64,000 nt of DNA from Clostridium nigeriense (GTDB lineage Bacteria; Bacillota; Clostridia; Clostridiales; Clostridiaceae). Under the pieces are notes generated by a model. That model did not search any database. It saw only the letters and a program-made list of their open reading frames with translations, and had not been told where the DNA came from. The stretch is taken from NCBI RefSeq assembly GCF_900086595.1, contig NZ_LT575472.1:3479692-3543691 (forward strand), in the 5' to 3' direction. Numbering within the stretch: position 1 is the stretch's first letter; the number at the start of each line of letters is the position of its first letter. A program made the position numbers and the translations under genes. Positions 34,321-43,197 of this stretch are shown here, piece after piece.

Positions 34321-34565
34321 AAAAAAAGAGCCATTAGTCTTACTAATAGCTACTATTTTGTAAAAATAGCTGACCTGGACTTTGACCCCACACTCGCCTA
34401 CTGGAGCTTTTGCTACTAGGACTTAACCCCTCACTACTAACCCTCTCAATTTCTTGGTAGGACTTACTTCTACACCGCACCATGCTCATTAGGAATTTTT
34501 CCAAACTTACGTGGATCGTTTTGCCTGCGACTGGCATCGACTTTCATCCACAGACCTATCTTTAC
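34321..34565 (-). ncRNA. raiA-motif structured non-coding RNA
   Basis: A GC-richer island of about 245 bases between comFC and hpf, on the minus strand. It has a strong promoter directly before it and a terminator at its end (AGCCATTAGT/ACTAATAGCT stem at 34329-34351, then seven T). Conserved-looking pieces include GGTCTGTGGATGAAAGTCGA, TGCCAGTCGCAGGCAAAACG, GAGGGGTTAAGTCC and GGCGAGTGTGGGGTCAAAGT. Position upstream of raiA/hpf, size and composition fit the clostridial raiA RNA, reported to affect aggregation and sporulation. I matched it by memory and context, not by a covariance model. Confidence 0.75.
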
Positions 34566-34571
34566 TCTATT

Positions 34572-34599
34572 ATTATATATAACTTTTAGCAACTGTCAA
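34572..34599 (-). promoter_or_regulatory. strong promoter of the raiA RNA
   Basis: TTGACA (34599-34594), 16 bases, TATAAT (34577-34572), read on the minus strand. It overlaps the last codons of comFC. The match to consensus is perfect, as expected for an abundant RNA. Confidence 0.8.
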
Positions 34600-35217
34600 T
34601 ATTTTTATGGATGATGCTCCACTTTTTTTCAGCAATTTTTCACATTCATATAATGTGGCACCCGTTGTAATAACATCATCAATAAGTAACAAATGTTTAT
34701 TTTTAATATTTTTTTCACTTTTTAAAGCAAATGCATCCTTAATATTTTTATATCTATCTTCTTTTGATAAAAGCTTTTGTTCTTTTGTATTTTTAACCTT
34801 TATTATATCTTTATATAAATTTACTCTTAATTTTTTACTTATTTCTTTAGCCAAATATTCACATTGGTTAAATCCTCTTTCCTTTAAAGCTTTTTTGCTA
34901 CTTGGAATAAAAACTATAGCATCTATCTTTATATTCTTTTTATCAATTAATTCATATAAAAATTCCACTAACACATTTCCCGCTATAAAGTTTTTCTTAT
35001 ATTTAAATTCTAGTACTAATTTTTTTAACACACCACTATAATACCCATAAGAAAGAATTTCGTCATCATCTTTTACTCTTTGTATCTTTCCTTCACATAT
35101 TGGACATATACCAGCAAACTCATTTTCACAAATAATACAAGTATTTTTAGGCGGGTAAATTATATCTAAGATTTCATCTTTTAAGGTTATTAGTAATTCA
35201 ATAATCCTTTTTCCCAT
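34573..35217 (-). CDS. comFC: ComF family protein (phosphoribosyltransferase fold)
   Basis: A 214-residue protein. The N-terminal zinc-finger-like CIICENEFAGICPICEGKI is followed by a phosphoribosyltransferase-like domain with the PRPP loop LLIDDVITTGATLYECEKLL (about 175-194). ComFC is needed for DNA uptake in competent bacteria. The genus is not known to be naturally competent, but the gene is widely kept. It overlaps the comFA-like gene by 28 bases, and its 3' end contains the raiA promoter. Confidence 0.9.
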   Translation of the reverse strand: MGKRIIELLITLKDEILDIIYPPKNTCIICENEFAGICPICEGKIQRVKDDDEILSYGYYSGVLKKLVLEFKYKKNFIAGNVLVEFLYELIDKKNIKIDAIVFIPSSKKALKERGFNQCEYLAKEISKKLRVNLYKDIIKVKNTKEQKLLSKEDRYKNIKDAFALKSEKNIKNKHLLLIDDVITTGATLYECEKLLKKSGASSIKILTVAKSYI

Positions 35218-36206
35218 ATATTTTTATTATAACTCCTTGCTATATCCTTTGATAAATCCATATCTCTTGAAATATCTTTCCCAACTAAAAGTACTTCACC
35301 TAGGTTTTTTGTAGCTTTTCCTACATCTGCACAGAAATAGATTATTTTTTTATAATTATAGAAACTTTCATCGGCAAATAATGCTACTATATCAATATTA
35401 TCTTCACCCTTTGTATATTCTCTTATATTATTAGTAATTACAAATGCACTTTTATTCTTTACTTTGTAAATGTAGTCTATTTGCTTAATAGATTCTTTTT
35501 TTAAATATTTTATTATTTTTGTATCCTTTATTTTCAAATCATTTGTATAGTAGTTATATACTTTATTTATTTTTTCTTCAGTGGGAACATAAATAATTAC
35601 CTTTTTATTATTACTTTTAAACCACATTAGATAATCGTAAAGAGTATAGGGCATATCTTCATCTAATTTTACTCTTGTTGTTATTATTCTTGGTTCAACA
35701 AAAACTTTAGTTCTAATTAAGTCTGAAATTTCAAAAGACATTCCCATATTAATTATTTTTTCTATTCCATAAGATATAATCCTCTTAGAATAAACGTATA
35801 TATACTCAATACATTCTCTTAACTCTTCCTTTGAAAATATTGAATAATTACTTATATCATCAATTATACAAAGATCATAATACTCTTTTATACTCTTTAT
35901 ATTTTTAAAATTAATAAAAACTAAATTTTCACTACCTTCTTTATCTTCAATATATGAATATTTAAAATTTAATTCATCTTTTTTAAGAGCTTCTAATATT
36001 TCTCTATTATAGTTTTCTCCATTCCATATATACAAAATTTTTTTATTTTCTTTTAATAGTAATTTTATTATATTTGTAAAAATTAATGTTGTATTATATG
36101 GATTAGTTATGACACTTAATATTTTTGACTGCTTGTTATACCACTTGTTTATTTTAGACGTACAATTATTAAACTCTTTTAGGTTTATTAATTTATTATC
36201 TAACAT
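35190..36206 (-). CDS. ComFA-like protein with lost helicase motifs
   Basis: A 338-residue protein between recD2 and comFC, the comFA position. ComFA is a DEAD-box DNA translocase. Here only remnants are visible: where a Walker A should be, the sequence reads SVITNPYNTTLIFTNII, and the DEAD box is reduced to LCIIDDISNY. It also lacks the cysteine cluster. The second RecA-like half is suggested by SNNKKVIIYVPTEEKINKVY. The start at 36206 has AGGAGAATTTTA. Probably a degenerate, non-ATPase homologue that is still translated; homology rests mainly on context. Confidence 0.6.
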   Translation of the reverse strand: MLDNKLINLKEFNNCTSKINKWYNKQSKILSVITNPYNTTLIFTNIIKLLLKENKKILYIWNGENYNREILEALKKDELNFKYSYIEDKEGSENLVFINFKNIKSIKEYYDLCIIDDISNYSIFSKEELRECIEYIYVYSKRIISYGIEKIINMGMSFEISDLIRTKVFVEPRIITTRVKLDEDMPYTLYDYLMWFKSNNKKVIIYVPTEEKINKVYNYYTNDLKIKDTKIIKYLKKESIKQIDYIYKVKNKSAFVITNNIREYTKGEDNIDIVALFADESFYNYKKIIYFCADVGKATKNLGEVLLVGKDISRDMDLSKDIARSYNKNIWEKGLLNY

Positions 36207-36216
36207 TAAAATTCTC

Positions 36217-38448
36217 CTATTCACTAAATATTTCATTATTAGTAATATCTAAAATTCTATTTTTTAATGAAGAATACCTACTTACACTCTTATCATTAGT
36301 AATCATATATTGCAGTGCTTTAGGAATACCAACAACAACCACTAGTTCTTTAGCTCTAGTTATAGCGGTATATAATAAATTTTTATTCATTAAAAGTGGT
36401 GATCCCATAAATGCTGGTGTTATAATAACTTTAAATTCACTACCTTGGCTTTTATGGATAGTTATTGCATAAGCTAGTTCTAGTTCATCCAAATAAATAT
36501 AATCATATATTACCTTTCTTTCATCATCAAAAATAACTGTTAATGTCTTATCTTCTTCATTTATACTTTCTATGAATCCCATGTCCCCATTAAATACTCC
36601 TACGCCTTCATTATCTCCATCTCCATTAATTCTAACCCACTTTAAAGAGTAATTATTCTTTGTTTGCATTACCTTATCTCCTTCTCTAAAGGTAACATCC
36701 TTTAACTCTTTTTCCTTTTTAACTTTAGACTTTGGATTCAATACATTTTGAAGTTCATTATTTAAATTTTGTACACCTAAGATTCCCTTTCTTGTAGGAG
36801 TTAATATTTGAATATCTTTATATTTATCCCAACTAGTATTAAACTTAGGAAGTCTTCTATTTATTAAATCTATTATAGTATTTAATATTTCATTTACATC
36901 TTCTCTATTTTCAAAGAAGAAATCACCATCTCTCCTATTTAATATTGGCATTTCTCCATTATTTATTTTATGCGCATTTGTTACAATTAAGCTTTCTTTT
37001 CCCTGTCTAAATATATCTCTTAATCTAACTACCTTAATAAATTTACTTTCTATTAAATCTTTTAAAACATTACCAGCTCCTACAGATGGAAGTTGATCAA
37101 CATCACCAACTATAATTACTCTAGTTCCTAGTTTTATTGCTTTAAGTAAACTATGCATAAGCATTACATCTATCATAGATGCTTCATCAATGATGATAAC
37201 ATCAGCTTCTAATGGCTCAGTTTCTCCTAATTTGTAGTAAGACTTTCCTTCCTCACTGACTCCCATCTCTAGTAATCTATGTATTGTTTTAGCCTCTCTA
37301 CCCGTTGATTCACTCATTCTTTTTGCTGCTCTTCCAGTAGGCGCTCCTAAAACTACCTTCATATTATTATTTTCGTATATTTCAATTATAGCTCTAATTA
37401 TTGTTGTTTTACCTGTCCCTGGACCTCCTGTAATAATTTCTATTCCATTATCAAAGGCTCCTACTATAGCTTCTTTTTGAGACGGTGCAAATTTTATATT
37501 GTGTTTTTTTTCAAATACACCTATTTCAAACTCAATATCGGAATTTATACTTCTAAAATTCTCCATACTCAAGGTTATTATTCTGTTAGTTACTCCTAAT
37601 TCGCAATAATAATACGGTAGTGCAAAAACAGAATCTACCCCATCTATTTTCTCAACCTTTATCTTAGAATCTAAAGATAAATTATATAAACTTTCTTCCA
37701 CCATTTGAGCTGTAGCCCCTAATATTTTACTTGTTTCTCTAATCAACTCATCCTTAGGCATAAAAGTATTTCCTGATGAAGAAAATTGATTTAATATATA
37801 TCTAATCCCACTTTGTATTCTAAAGGGAGATGTAGGTTCAACTCCAAGACTTTTAGCTATTCTATCTGCTGTAAGGAATCCAATTCCTGAAATTTCATCA
37901 GAAAGTATGTATGGATTTTCAACTATTATTTCTTTAGAATTTTCTCCAAAAGTTTTATAAATCTTTATACATTGATTGGTACTCATTCCATGCCCTTGGA
38001 AAAACATTATTATATCCTTTAATTCCCTTTGCTCTATATAGGATTCTTTAATAATTTCAAATTTCTTTTCTCCAATCCCTTCAATTCCTTTTATTCTATC
38101 TATATCTGTATCTAAAATATCTAATGTTTTTTCTTTAAACCTCTCTACTAGTCTTTTTGCAGTAATTGGTCCTATTCCTCTTATTATACCAGTTGCTAAG
38201 TATCTTTCTATTCCCTTAATGGAACTTGGTAATATTTCTTCATATTCCTCTATATTAAACTGACGTCCAAATTGCTTATGAATTACCCATTGTCCCTTTA
38301 ATCTAACATGTTGCCCTTCTCTCATAAAAGGAACCACTCCAACTGCATTTACAACTTCCTTTTCCATTCTTATCTTAGATACTACATATCCAGTATCTTC
38401 GCTTTTAAATACAATAGATTCAACTATTCCATTTATGCAATCTTCCAT
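36217..38448 (-). CDS. recD2: RecD2-type DNA helicase
   Basis: A 743-residue SF1B helicase. An N-terminal OB and helix-hairpin-helix region (GIERYLATGIIRGIGPITAK) is followed by Walker A ITGGPGTGKTTIIRAI, Walker B VIIDEASMIDVMLMHSLLK, motif III VGDVDQLPSVGAGNVL and the C-terminal AYAITIHKSQGSEFKVI with YTAITRAKELV. Without RecB/C partners, RecD2 works in DNA repair and replication-fork maintenance, moving 5' to 3'. The divergent neighbour is nagA. Confidence 0.95.
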   Translation of the reverse strand: MEDCINGIVESIVFKSEDTGYVVSKIRMEKEVVNAVGVVPFMREGQHVRLKGQWVIHKQFGRQFNIEEYEEILPSSIKGIERYLATGIIRGIGPITAKRLVERFKEKTLDILDTDIDRIKGIEGIGEKKFEIIKESYIEQRELKDIIMFFQGHGMSTNQCIKIYKTFGENSKEIIVENPYILSDEISGIGFLTADRIAKSLGVEPTSPFRIQSGIRYILNQFSSSGNTFMPKDELIRETSKILGATAQMVEESLYNLSLDSKIKVEKIDGVDSVFALPYYYCELGVTNRIITLSMENFRSINSDIEFEIGVFEKKHNIKFAPSQKEAIVGAFDNGIEIITGGPGTGKTTIIRAIIEIYENNNMKVVLGAPTGRAAKRMSESTGREAKTIHRLLEMGVSEEGKSYYKLGETEPLEADVIIIDEASMIDVMLMHSLLKAIKLGTRVIIVGDVDQLPSVGAGNVLKDLIESKFIKVVRLRDIFRQGKESLIVTNAHKINNGEMPILNRRDGDFFFENREDVNEILNTIIDLINRRLPKFNTSWDKYKDIQILTPTRKGILGVQNLNNELQNVLNPKSKVKKEKELKDVTFREGDKVMQTKNNYSLKWVRINGDGDNEGVGVFNGDMGFIESINEEDKTLTVIFDDERKVIYDYIYLDELELAYAITIHKSQGSEFKVIITPAFMGSPLLMNKNLLYTAITRAKELVVVVGIPKALQYMITNDKSVSRYSSLKNRILDITNNEIFSE

Positions 38449-38595
38449 GTTATCGCTCCAAACTTAAAATATTTTATTTCCTATTATTTTATTATATAAT
38501 ATATAACAAATAATACATAATAAAGATTGGCTTTTTTAATTAATATTATTTAAATATGTTATAATAAAAATATAAAAAAGCATGGAGGTGTTTAT

Positions 38596-39726
38596 ATGCT
38601 AATAAAAAATTGTAATATAATATATCTTGATAAAATTGAAAATGGTTCAGTTTTAATTGAAAATGGTAAAATTAAAGAAATAAATCCAAGTAACACTGAT
38701 GTTGATGAAGTAATAGATGCTAATGGTTTATATTTAGCTCCTGGATTTATAGATGTTCACATTCATGGTGCAGGTGGTCATGATACAATGGACGGAACTT
38801 TTGAAGCTATTAATGAAATTGCAAAAACAATAGTAAAACACGGAACTACTTCTTTTACACCAACTACTATGACTGTTGCTGTTGAAGATATTAGAAAATC
38901 AATGGAAGTAATTAAAGATGCTAAGGAAAATGGTACTGATGGTGCTATAGTATTGGGTGCTCATTTAGAAGGCCCTTTCATTAGTCCAAAGGCTATTGGT
39001 GCTCAAAATCCTAATTACTTAATACCTCCAACTTTAGAAAACTATAAAGCAATGGTTGGAGATGCAGAAGATGCTGTAGTATCTATTACTATTGCTCCTG
39101 AAGTTCCTGGTGCAAAAGAATTAATTAAAGAGTTATCTCAAAGAGGTATAGTTTGCTCAATAGGACATACTAAAGCTACTTACGAAGAAGCTATGGAAGG
39201 AATAAAATGTGGTTGCGGTCACTCAACACATCTTTTCAATGCAATGACTCCTTTTGCGCATAGAGAACCAGGAGTTGTAGGCGCTATATTTGATAGTGAA
39301 ATTACTACTGAAACTATCTCTGATGGAATTCACGTTTCTTATCCTTCTCTTAGAATAGCTTACAATCAAAAGACTCCTGATAAGGTTCTATTAGTTACAG
39401 ATGCTATGATGGCTTGTGCAATGCCTGATGGTATGTATGCTTTAGGAGGTCAAGATGTAGTTGTTAAAGAAGGAGCTGCAAGATTACTAAGTGGAAGTCT
39501 AGCTGGCTCAATTCTTACTTTAGATAAGGCTGTTAGAAATGTTTATAAAAATGTAGGACTTCCTTTATATGAGGCTGTAAAAATGGCTAGCTACAATCCT
39601 GCAAGACACTGTAAGGTTGAAGATAGGAAAGGTCTTATCAAGGAAGGCTATGATGCGGATTTAGTATTATTTGATGAAGATATCAATATTAAAAAGGTTA
39701 TTGTTAGCGGAAAAATATTAGTATAA
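38596..39726 (+). CDS. nagA: N-acetylglucosamine-6-phosphate deacetylase
   Basis: A 376-residue amidohydrolase. It has the metal site HIHG (H55, H57) in APGFIDVHIHGAGGHDTMDG, the acidic ligand in GAHLEGPFISP, histidines in CSIGHTKAT and GCGHSTHLFNAMTPF, and the catalytic aspartate in LLVTDAMMA. It makes glucosamine-6-phosphate from GlcNAc-6-P in aminosugar use and wall recycling. No nagB is adjacent. An extended -10 TGTTATAAT lies at about 38558-38565, and GGAGGTG precedes the ATG. Confidence 0.95.
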   Translation: MLIKNCNIIYLDKIENGSVLIENGKIKEINPSNTDVDEVIDANGLYLAPGFIDVHIHGAGGHDTMDGTFEAINEIAKTIVKHGTTSFTPTTMTVAVEDIRKSMEVIKDAKENGTDGAIVLGAHLEGPFISPKAIGAQNPNYLIPPTLENYKAMVGDAEDAVVSITIAPEVPGAKELIKELSQRGIVCSIGHTKATYEEAMEGIKCGCGHSTHLFNAMTPFAHREPGVVGAIFDSEITTETISDGIHVSYPSLRIAYNQKTPDKVLLVTDAMMACAMPDGMYALGGQDVVVKEGAARLLSGSLAGSILTLDKAVRNVYKNVGLPLYEAVKMASYNPARHCKVEDRKGLIKEGYDADLVLFDEDINIKKVIVSGKILV

Positions 39727-39730
39727 AAAA

Positions 39731-39816
39731 TGTAGCTACCTAAGGTAGCTACATTAATATAAGATATATAATGTAGAGTAAAAAAATAAGTATTTCGGTA
39801 TGAAATACTTATTTTT
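39731..39816. terminator. two terminator hairpins between nagA and metK
   Basis: The first hairpin is TGTAGCTACC/GGTAGCTACA (39731-39753), right behind nagA. The second is AAATAAGTATTTC/GAAATACTTATTT (39784-39814), with T-runs on both strands, serving the converging nagA and metK transcripts. Confidence 0.85.
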
Positions 39817-39822
39817 ATTATG

Positions 39823-41001
39823 CTATAGCAAATATTTTTTTATTTCTTCTACTTTATTTAACTGTTCCCAAGGTAAATTTAAATCATTTCTACCAAAATG
39901 TCCATAAGCTGCAGTTTGTTTATATATAGGTCTTCTTAACTCTAAGTCTCTAATTATTGCACCTGGTCTTAAATCAAATACCTTCTCTACTATAGATACT
40001 ATTTCTTCTTCTGATTTTTTACCTGTTCCAAAAGTTTCTACTTCAATCGATACCGGCTTAGCCACTCCAATAGCATAAGCTAATTGAATTTCTAATTTAT
40101 CTGCTACTCCTGCAGCAACTAAATTTTTTGCCACCCATCTTGCTGCATATGCAGCTGATCTATCAACCTTAGTTGGATCTTTACCTGAGAAAGCGCCGCC
40201 ACCATGTCTTCCATATCCACCATAAGTATCAACTATTATCTTTCTTCCAGTTAATCCACTGTCTCCTTGTGGTCCACCAACTACAAATCTTCCTGTTGGA
40301 TTAATAAAATATCTAGTTTTTTCATCTAATAATTCTGAAGGAACTACTGCTTTAATAACATATTCCATTAAATCTTCTCTTATTTGCTCTTGAGAAATTT
40401 CTTCACTATGTTGTGTTGATATAACTATTGTATCTATTCTTACAACTTTATTATCATCATATTCAACTGTAACTTGAGTTTTTCCGTCAGGTCTTAAATA
40501 TGGTAAAGTTCCATTTTTTCTAACTTCAGATAATCTCCTTGATAATCTATGAGCTGTAGCTATTGGTAAAGGCATAAATTCTTCTGTTTCATTAGTTGCA
40601 AAACCAAACATCATCCCTTGGTCTCCGGCTCCCACAGCTTCAACATTATCCTTTTCTCCTGCTCTAGATTCAAAAGCCTCATCTACTCCCATAGCTATAT
40701 CCCCTGACTGTTCATCTATAGAAGTTAAAACTGAACATGTTTCACAATCAAATCCATATTTAGCCCTATCATAACCTATATTCTTAACAGTTTCTCTAAC
40801 TAGCTTTGGAATGTCAACATAACAATTAGTTGATATTTCCCCCATTACTAAAACCATTCCTGTAGTAACAGCAGTTTCACATGCAACTCTCGCCATAGGA
40901 TCTTTTTCTAAAATGCTATCTAATACAGCATCTGAAATTTGGTCACAAATTTTGTCTGGATGTCCTTCTGTAACTGATTCTGAAGTAAATAATCTTTTCA
41001 T
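39823..41001 (-). CDS. metK: S-adenosylmethionine synthetase
   Basis: A 392-residue enzyme making SAM from methionine and ATP. It shows [20 protein letters not shown] (His17-type catalytic motif), [32 protein letters not shown] (the P-loop of MetK) and the KIIVDTYGG segment. The ATG at 41001 has AAAGGAG seven bases before it. It is controlled by a SAM-I riboswitch directly upstream, which gives product feedback. Confidence 0.97.
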   Translation of the reverse strand: MKRLFTSESVTEGHPDKICDQISDAVLDSILEKDPMARVACETAVTTGMVLVMGEISTNCYVDIPKLVRETVKNIGYDRAKYGFDCETCSVLTSIDEQSGDIAMGVDEAFESRAGEKDNVEAVGAGDQGMMFGFATNETEEFMPLPIATAHRLSRRLSEVRKNGTLPYLRPDGKTQVTVEYDDNKVVRIDTIVISTQHSEEISQEQIREDLMEYVIKAVVPSELLDEKTRYFINPTGRFVVGGPQGDSGLTGRKIIVDTYGGYGRHGGGAFSGKDPTKVDRSAAYAARWVAKNLVAAGVADKLEIQLAYAIGVAKPVSIEVETFGTGKKSEEEIVSIVEKVFDLRPGAIIRDLELRRPIYKQTAAYGHFGRNDLNLPWEQLNKVEEIKKYLL

Positions 41002-41072
41002 CTTAATATCTCCTTTCATTTTATTTGATATTAATTCTAAAGCAAGTTATAAACTTGTATATTTTTAAAAAT

Positions 41073-41225
41073 AAAAAAATCTCTTCGATAAGAAGAGATG
41101 CTAAAAATCATTTTCTTTCTTATCTTGCAAAATACATTGCTGGAATTGGCACCACACTCAAATTAATGAAGTAGGTTGCCGGGTTTCATAGGGCCCTTTT
41201 CCCTCCACCTCTCTTGATAAGAACT
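41073..41225 (-). promoter_or_regulatory. SAM-I (S-box) riboswitch with terminator
   Basis: The aptamer runs from about 41223 to 41117 on the minus strand. It contains AGAGGTGGAGGGA, GGGCCC, TGAAACCCGGCAACC and GTGGTGCCAATTCC, closed by the P1 stem TTCTTATCAAG/CTTGCAAGATAAGAA. The terminator stem ATCTCTTC/GAAGAGAT (41079-41099) with seven T follows. SAM binding should stop metK transcription. Confidence 0.96.
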
Positions 41226-41247
41226 AATATCAAATTTTTCTTTACAG

Positions 41248-41276
41248 ATTATATCATCTTTATCCATAATAGTCAA
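41248..41276 (-). promoter_or_regulatory. promoter of SAM riboswitch-metK
   Basis: TTGACT (41276-41271), 17 bases, TATAAT (41253-41248), on the minus strand. Its -35 box touches the T-run of the terminator that closes the tRNA array. Confidence 0.85.
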
Positions 41277-41306
41277 CAAAAAAAGACAAGAAGTTAATCT
41301 TGTCTT
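41277..41306 (-). terminator. terminator of the tRNA array
   Basis: Stem AAGACAAGA/TCTTGTCTT (41283-41306) with T-run behind it on the minus strand, two bases from the 3' end of the last tRNA. Confidence 0.88.
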
Positions 41307-41308
41307 TG

Positions 41309-41394
41309 TGGTGGGGGAGGACGGATTCGAACCATCGAAACGATAACGTAACAGATTTACAGTCTGCCCCCTTTGGCCACTCGGGAACTCCCCC
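41309..41394 (-). tRNA. tRNA-Tyr (GTA), copy 3 in transcript order
   Basis: An 86-base class II tRNA with a long variable arm, starting GGGGGAGTTCCCGAGTGGCC. The anticodon loop CTGTAAA gives GTA, and CCA is encoded. Confidence 0.96.
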
Positions 41395-41400
41395 TTATTA

Positions 41401-41475
41401 TGGAGCTGGCAATAGGAATCGAACCTACAACCTGCTGATTACAAGTCAGCTGCTCTACCGTTGAGCCATGCCAGC
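41401..41475 (-). tRNA. tRNA-Thr (TGT), copy 2 in transcript order
   Basis: A 75-base gene starting GCTGGCATGGCTCAACGGTA. The anticodon loop CTTGTAA gives TGT, and CCA is encoded. Confidence 0.96.
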
Positions 41476-41482
41476 ATATTAA

Positions 41483-41558
41483 TGGTGGAAACAACAGGGA
41501 TCGAACCTGTGACCCTCTGCTTGTAAGGCAGATGCTCTCCCAGCTGAGCTATGCTTCC
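41483..41558 (-). tRNA. tRNA-Val (TAC)
   Basis: A 76-base gene starting GGAAGCATAGCTCAGCTGGG. The anticodon loop CTTACAA gives TAC, the acceptor GGAAGCA/TGTTTCC is intact, and CCA is encoded. It is the only single-copy gene of the array. Confidence 0.95.
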
Positions 41559-41582
41559 ATACTTATTAAAAAAATTTAAAAA

Positions 41583-41668
41583 TGGTGGGGGAGGACGGAT
41601 TCGAACCATCGAAACGATAACGTAACAGATTTACAGTCTGCCCCCTTTGGCCACTCGGGAACTCCCCC
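41583..41668 (-). tRNA. tRNA-Tyr (GTA), copy 2
   Basis: An 86-base gene, identical by eye to the copy at 41309-41394. Confidence 0.96.
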
Positions 41669-41675
41669 ATTTTTA

Positions 41676-41750
41676 TGGAGCTGGCAATAGGAATCGAACC
41701 TACAACCTGCTGATTACAAGTCAGCTGCTCTACCGTTGAGCCATGCCAGC
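41676..41750 (-). tRNA. tRNA-Thr (TGT), copy 1
   Basis: A 75-base gene, identical by eye to the copy at 41401-41475. Confidence 0.96.
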
Positions 41751-41773
41751 ATATTCATTAAATAAATTTTAAA

Positions 41774-41859
41774 TGGTGGGGGAGGACGGATTCGAACCAT
41801 CGAAACGATAACGTAACAGATTTACAGTCTGCCCCCTTTGGCCACTCGGGAACTCCCCC
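41774..41859 (-). tRNA. tRNA-Tyr (GTA), copy 1, first of the array
   Basis: An 86-base gene, identical to the other two Tyr copies. It is nearest the promoter. Confidence 0.96.
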
Positions 41860-41927
41860 ATATCAAATTTATTTAATTCTATTTAATTTCAGTTAAGTAA
41901 ACTTGCCGTCCTCAACTGACATTGTCT

Positions 41928-41956
41928 AGTATATATTTATTGTTTCCTAATTTCAA
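41928..41956 (-). promoter_or_regulatory. promoter of the tRNA array
   Basis: TTGAAA (41956-41951), 17 bases, TATACT (41933-41928), read on the minus strand, about 70 bases before the first tRNA-Tyr. The rest of 41860-42080 is AT-rich without other visible features. Confidence 0.7.
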
Positions 41957-42080
41957 GTGCAATATTTAATCATTTAATAAAATTATATCTATATTATTCA
42001 CTAATGCTCTTATTTTCTCTTATTTAATACTAATATCTTTTTAATAAAAATTTATTTTTTAATTATCAAATCTAACCTTA

Positions 42081-42512
42081 TTATAAAAAAGTTGAGTTTA
42101 CTTTATTTTGTATTATACTTTTAAATATATCATAATCAGAAGAAGATAACCTTCTCTTAACTAGTTCAATTCCCTGTTTTATCTTTTCCTCATTATTTTT
42201 ATCCGAAAAATATTCATTAACTTTTACTATATCTAATATAGATAATTTTTTTAAAATTAAATTTAAACTTTCTCTTCTATTGCCCTCTAAATAATTAAAT
42301 AAGCTTTCTTGATTATCTTTTTGCTTTAAAATTAATTTTTCTTCTTCAGCTAGTAAATTAGTATTTTCATTCAACTTATCCTCAGTAGATATATTAATGA
42401 TATTTTCACTTAAAGCTTCTTCGCTTTTTAAAGGCTCCCAAATCAACAAAAAGTATATGGGGATACTGGCTCCTAATAATATAGCAAATATATAAATTAA
42501 TATTTTTTTCAT
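42081..42512 (-). CDS. membrane-anchored helical protein, unknown
   Basis: A 143-residue protein. An N-terminal anchor (MKKILIYIFAILLGASIPIY) is followed by an acidic helical region with coiled-coil tendency (NLLAEEEKLILKQKDNQESL) and a C-terminal helical bundle (LNLILKKLSILDIVKVNEYF). The AAGGAGATGATAATT ribosome binding site supports the start. The overall form recalls MotE/YlxF-type chaperone-like proteins, but no motif proves this. It diverges from yyaC. Confidence 0.65.
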   Translation of the reverse strand: MKKILIYIFAILLGASIPIYFLLIWEPLKSEEALSENIINISTEDKLNENTNLLAEEEKLILKQKDNQESLFNYLEGNRRESLNLILKKLSILDIVKVNEYFSDKNNEEKIKQGIELVKRRLSSSDYDIFKSIIQNKVNSTFL

Positions 42513-42619
42513 AATTATCATCTCCTTATTTAATTAATTTCCTATTAAGGTTTTTTTATACATTTAATTATATTTCAATTTTTTCAGCATATATTTGTAT
42601 AACTAGGGGGGTGAATCTT

Positions 42620-43144
42620 GTGAAACATAAAATACACTATAACAATTCTGATTCATATATTGAGATAGCAAAAAAAATTGAAGGCTATATTAAAGATAAT
42701 ACTATAATAATTTGCATAGGCACTGATAAATGCATTGGAGACTGTCTAGGCCCACTTGTAGGAACTCTTTTAGTAGAAAGCAATTTTCCGCTTCCTGTAT
42801 TTGGAACCCTTGAATCTCCTATTCATGCATTAAATATAAAAGAAAAATTAAATTCTATTTATAAGTTCCATCCAAATTCAACTATTATTGGTATAGATGC
42901 TTGCTTAAGTGAAGAAGATTCTATTGGTGAAATACATATTAGAGACTATCCAGTTCATCCTGGCAAAGGAGTTGGTAAAATCCTACCTGAAGTAGGTAAT
43001 TATTCAATAATAGGTGTTGTAGATTCAAGTGACAACTCCTTATTCTTCACAAGCAGAAGTATTCGTTTATATTTAATTATGGAAATGGCTAAAATAATTT
43101 CAAAAGCTCTTATGTATTCATATAATTTATCACAAAAAAAATAA
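42620..43144 (+). CDS. yyaC: sporulation protein YyaC (GPR-protease-like fold)
   Basis: A 174-residue DUF1256 protein. IICIGTDKCIGDCLGPLVGT, FGTLESPIHALNIKEKL and IGIDACLSEEDSIGEI match the YyaC family, which has the fold of the spore protease GPR and is made in sporulating cells. The GTG at 42620 has AGGGGGGTG before it; a GTG nine bases earlier lies inside that site. It converges on mbl. Confidence 0.92.
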   Translation: MKHKIHYNNSDSYIEIAKKIEGYIKDNTIIICIGTDKCIGDCLGPLVGTLLVESNFPLPVFGTLESPIHALNIKEKLNSIYKFHPNSTIIGIDACLSEEDSIGEIHIRDYPVHPGKGVGKILPEVGNYSIIGVVDSSDNSLFFTSRSIRLYLIMEMAKIISKALMYSYNLSQKK

Positions 43145-43166
43145 AAAAGGAGCAAATCTGCTCCTT
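43143..43166 (-). terminator. terminator of mbl
   Basis: Stem AAGGAGCA/TGCTCCTT (43147-43166), followed on the minus strand by TTTTTTATTTTTTT, which lies over the end of yyaC. Confidence 0.85.
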
Positions 43167-43197
43167 AAGTACTATACAAATTATGTAGAAATTACAT

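Noticed and set aside
34343..34537. 64-residue minus-strand frame between hpf and comFC
   Set aside because: It lies wholly inside the raiA RNA. Its composition (Ser/Arg-rich, GC-richer) follows RNA structure and there is no ribosome binding site.
41309..41859. Regularly repeated blocks resembling an array
   Set aside because: They are complete tRNA genes, not CRISPR repeats. No CRISPR array or cas gene was found in the window.
42081..42512. MotE-like or flagellar chaperone assignment
   Set aside because: Only general anchor plus coiled-coil shape is shared, and no flagellar gene lies nearby.
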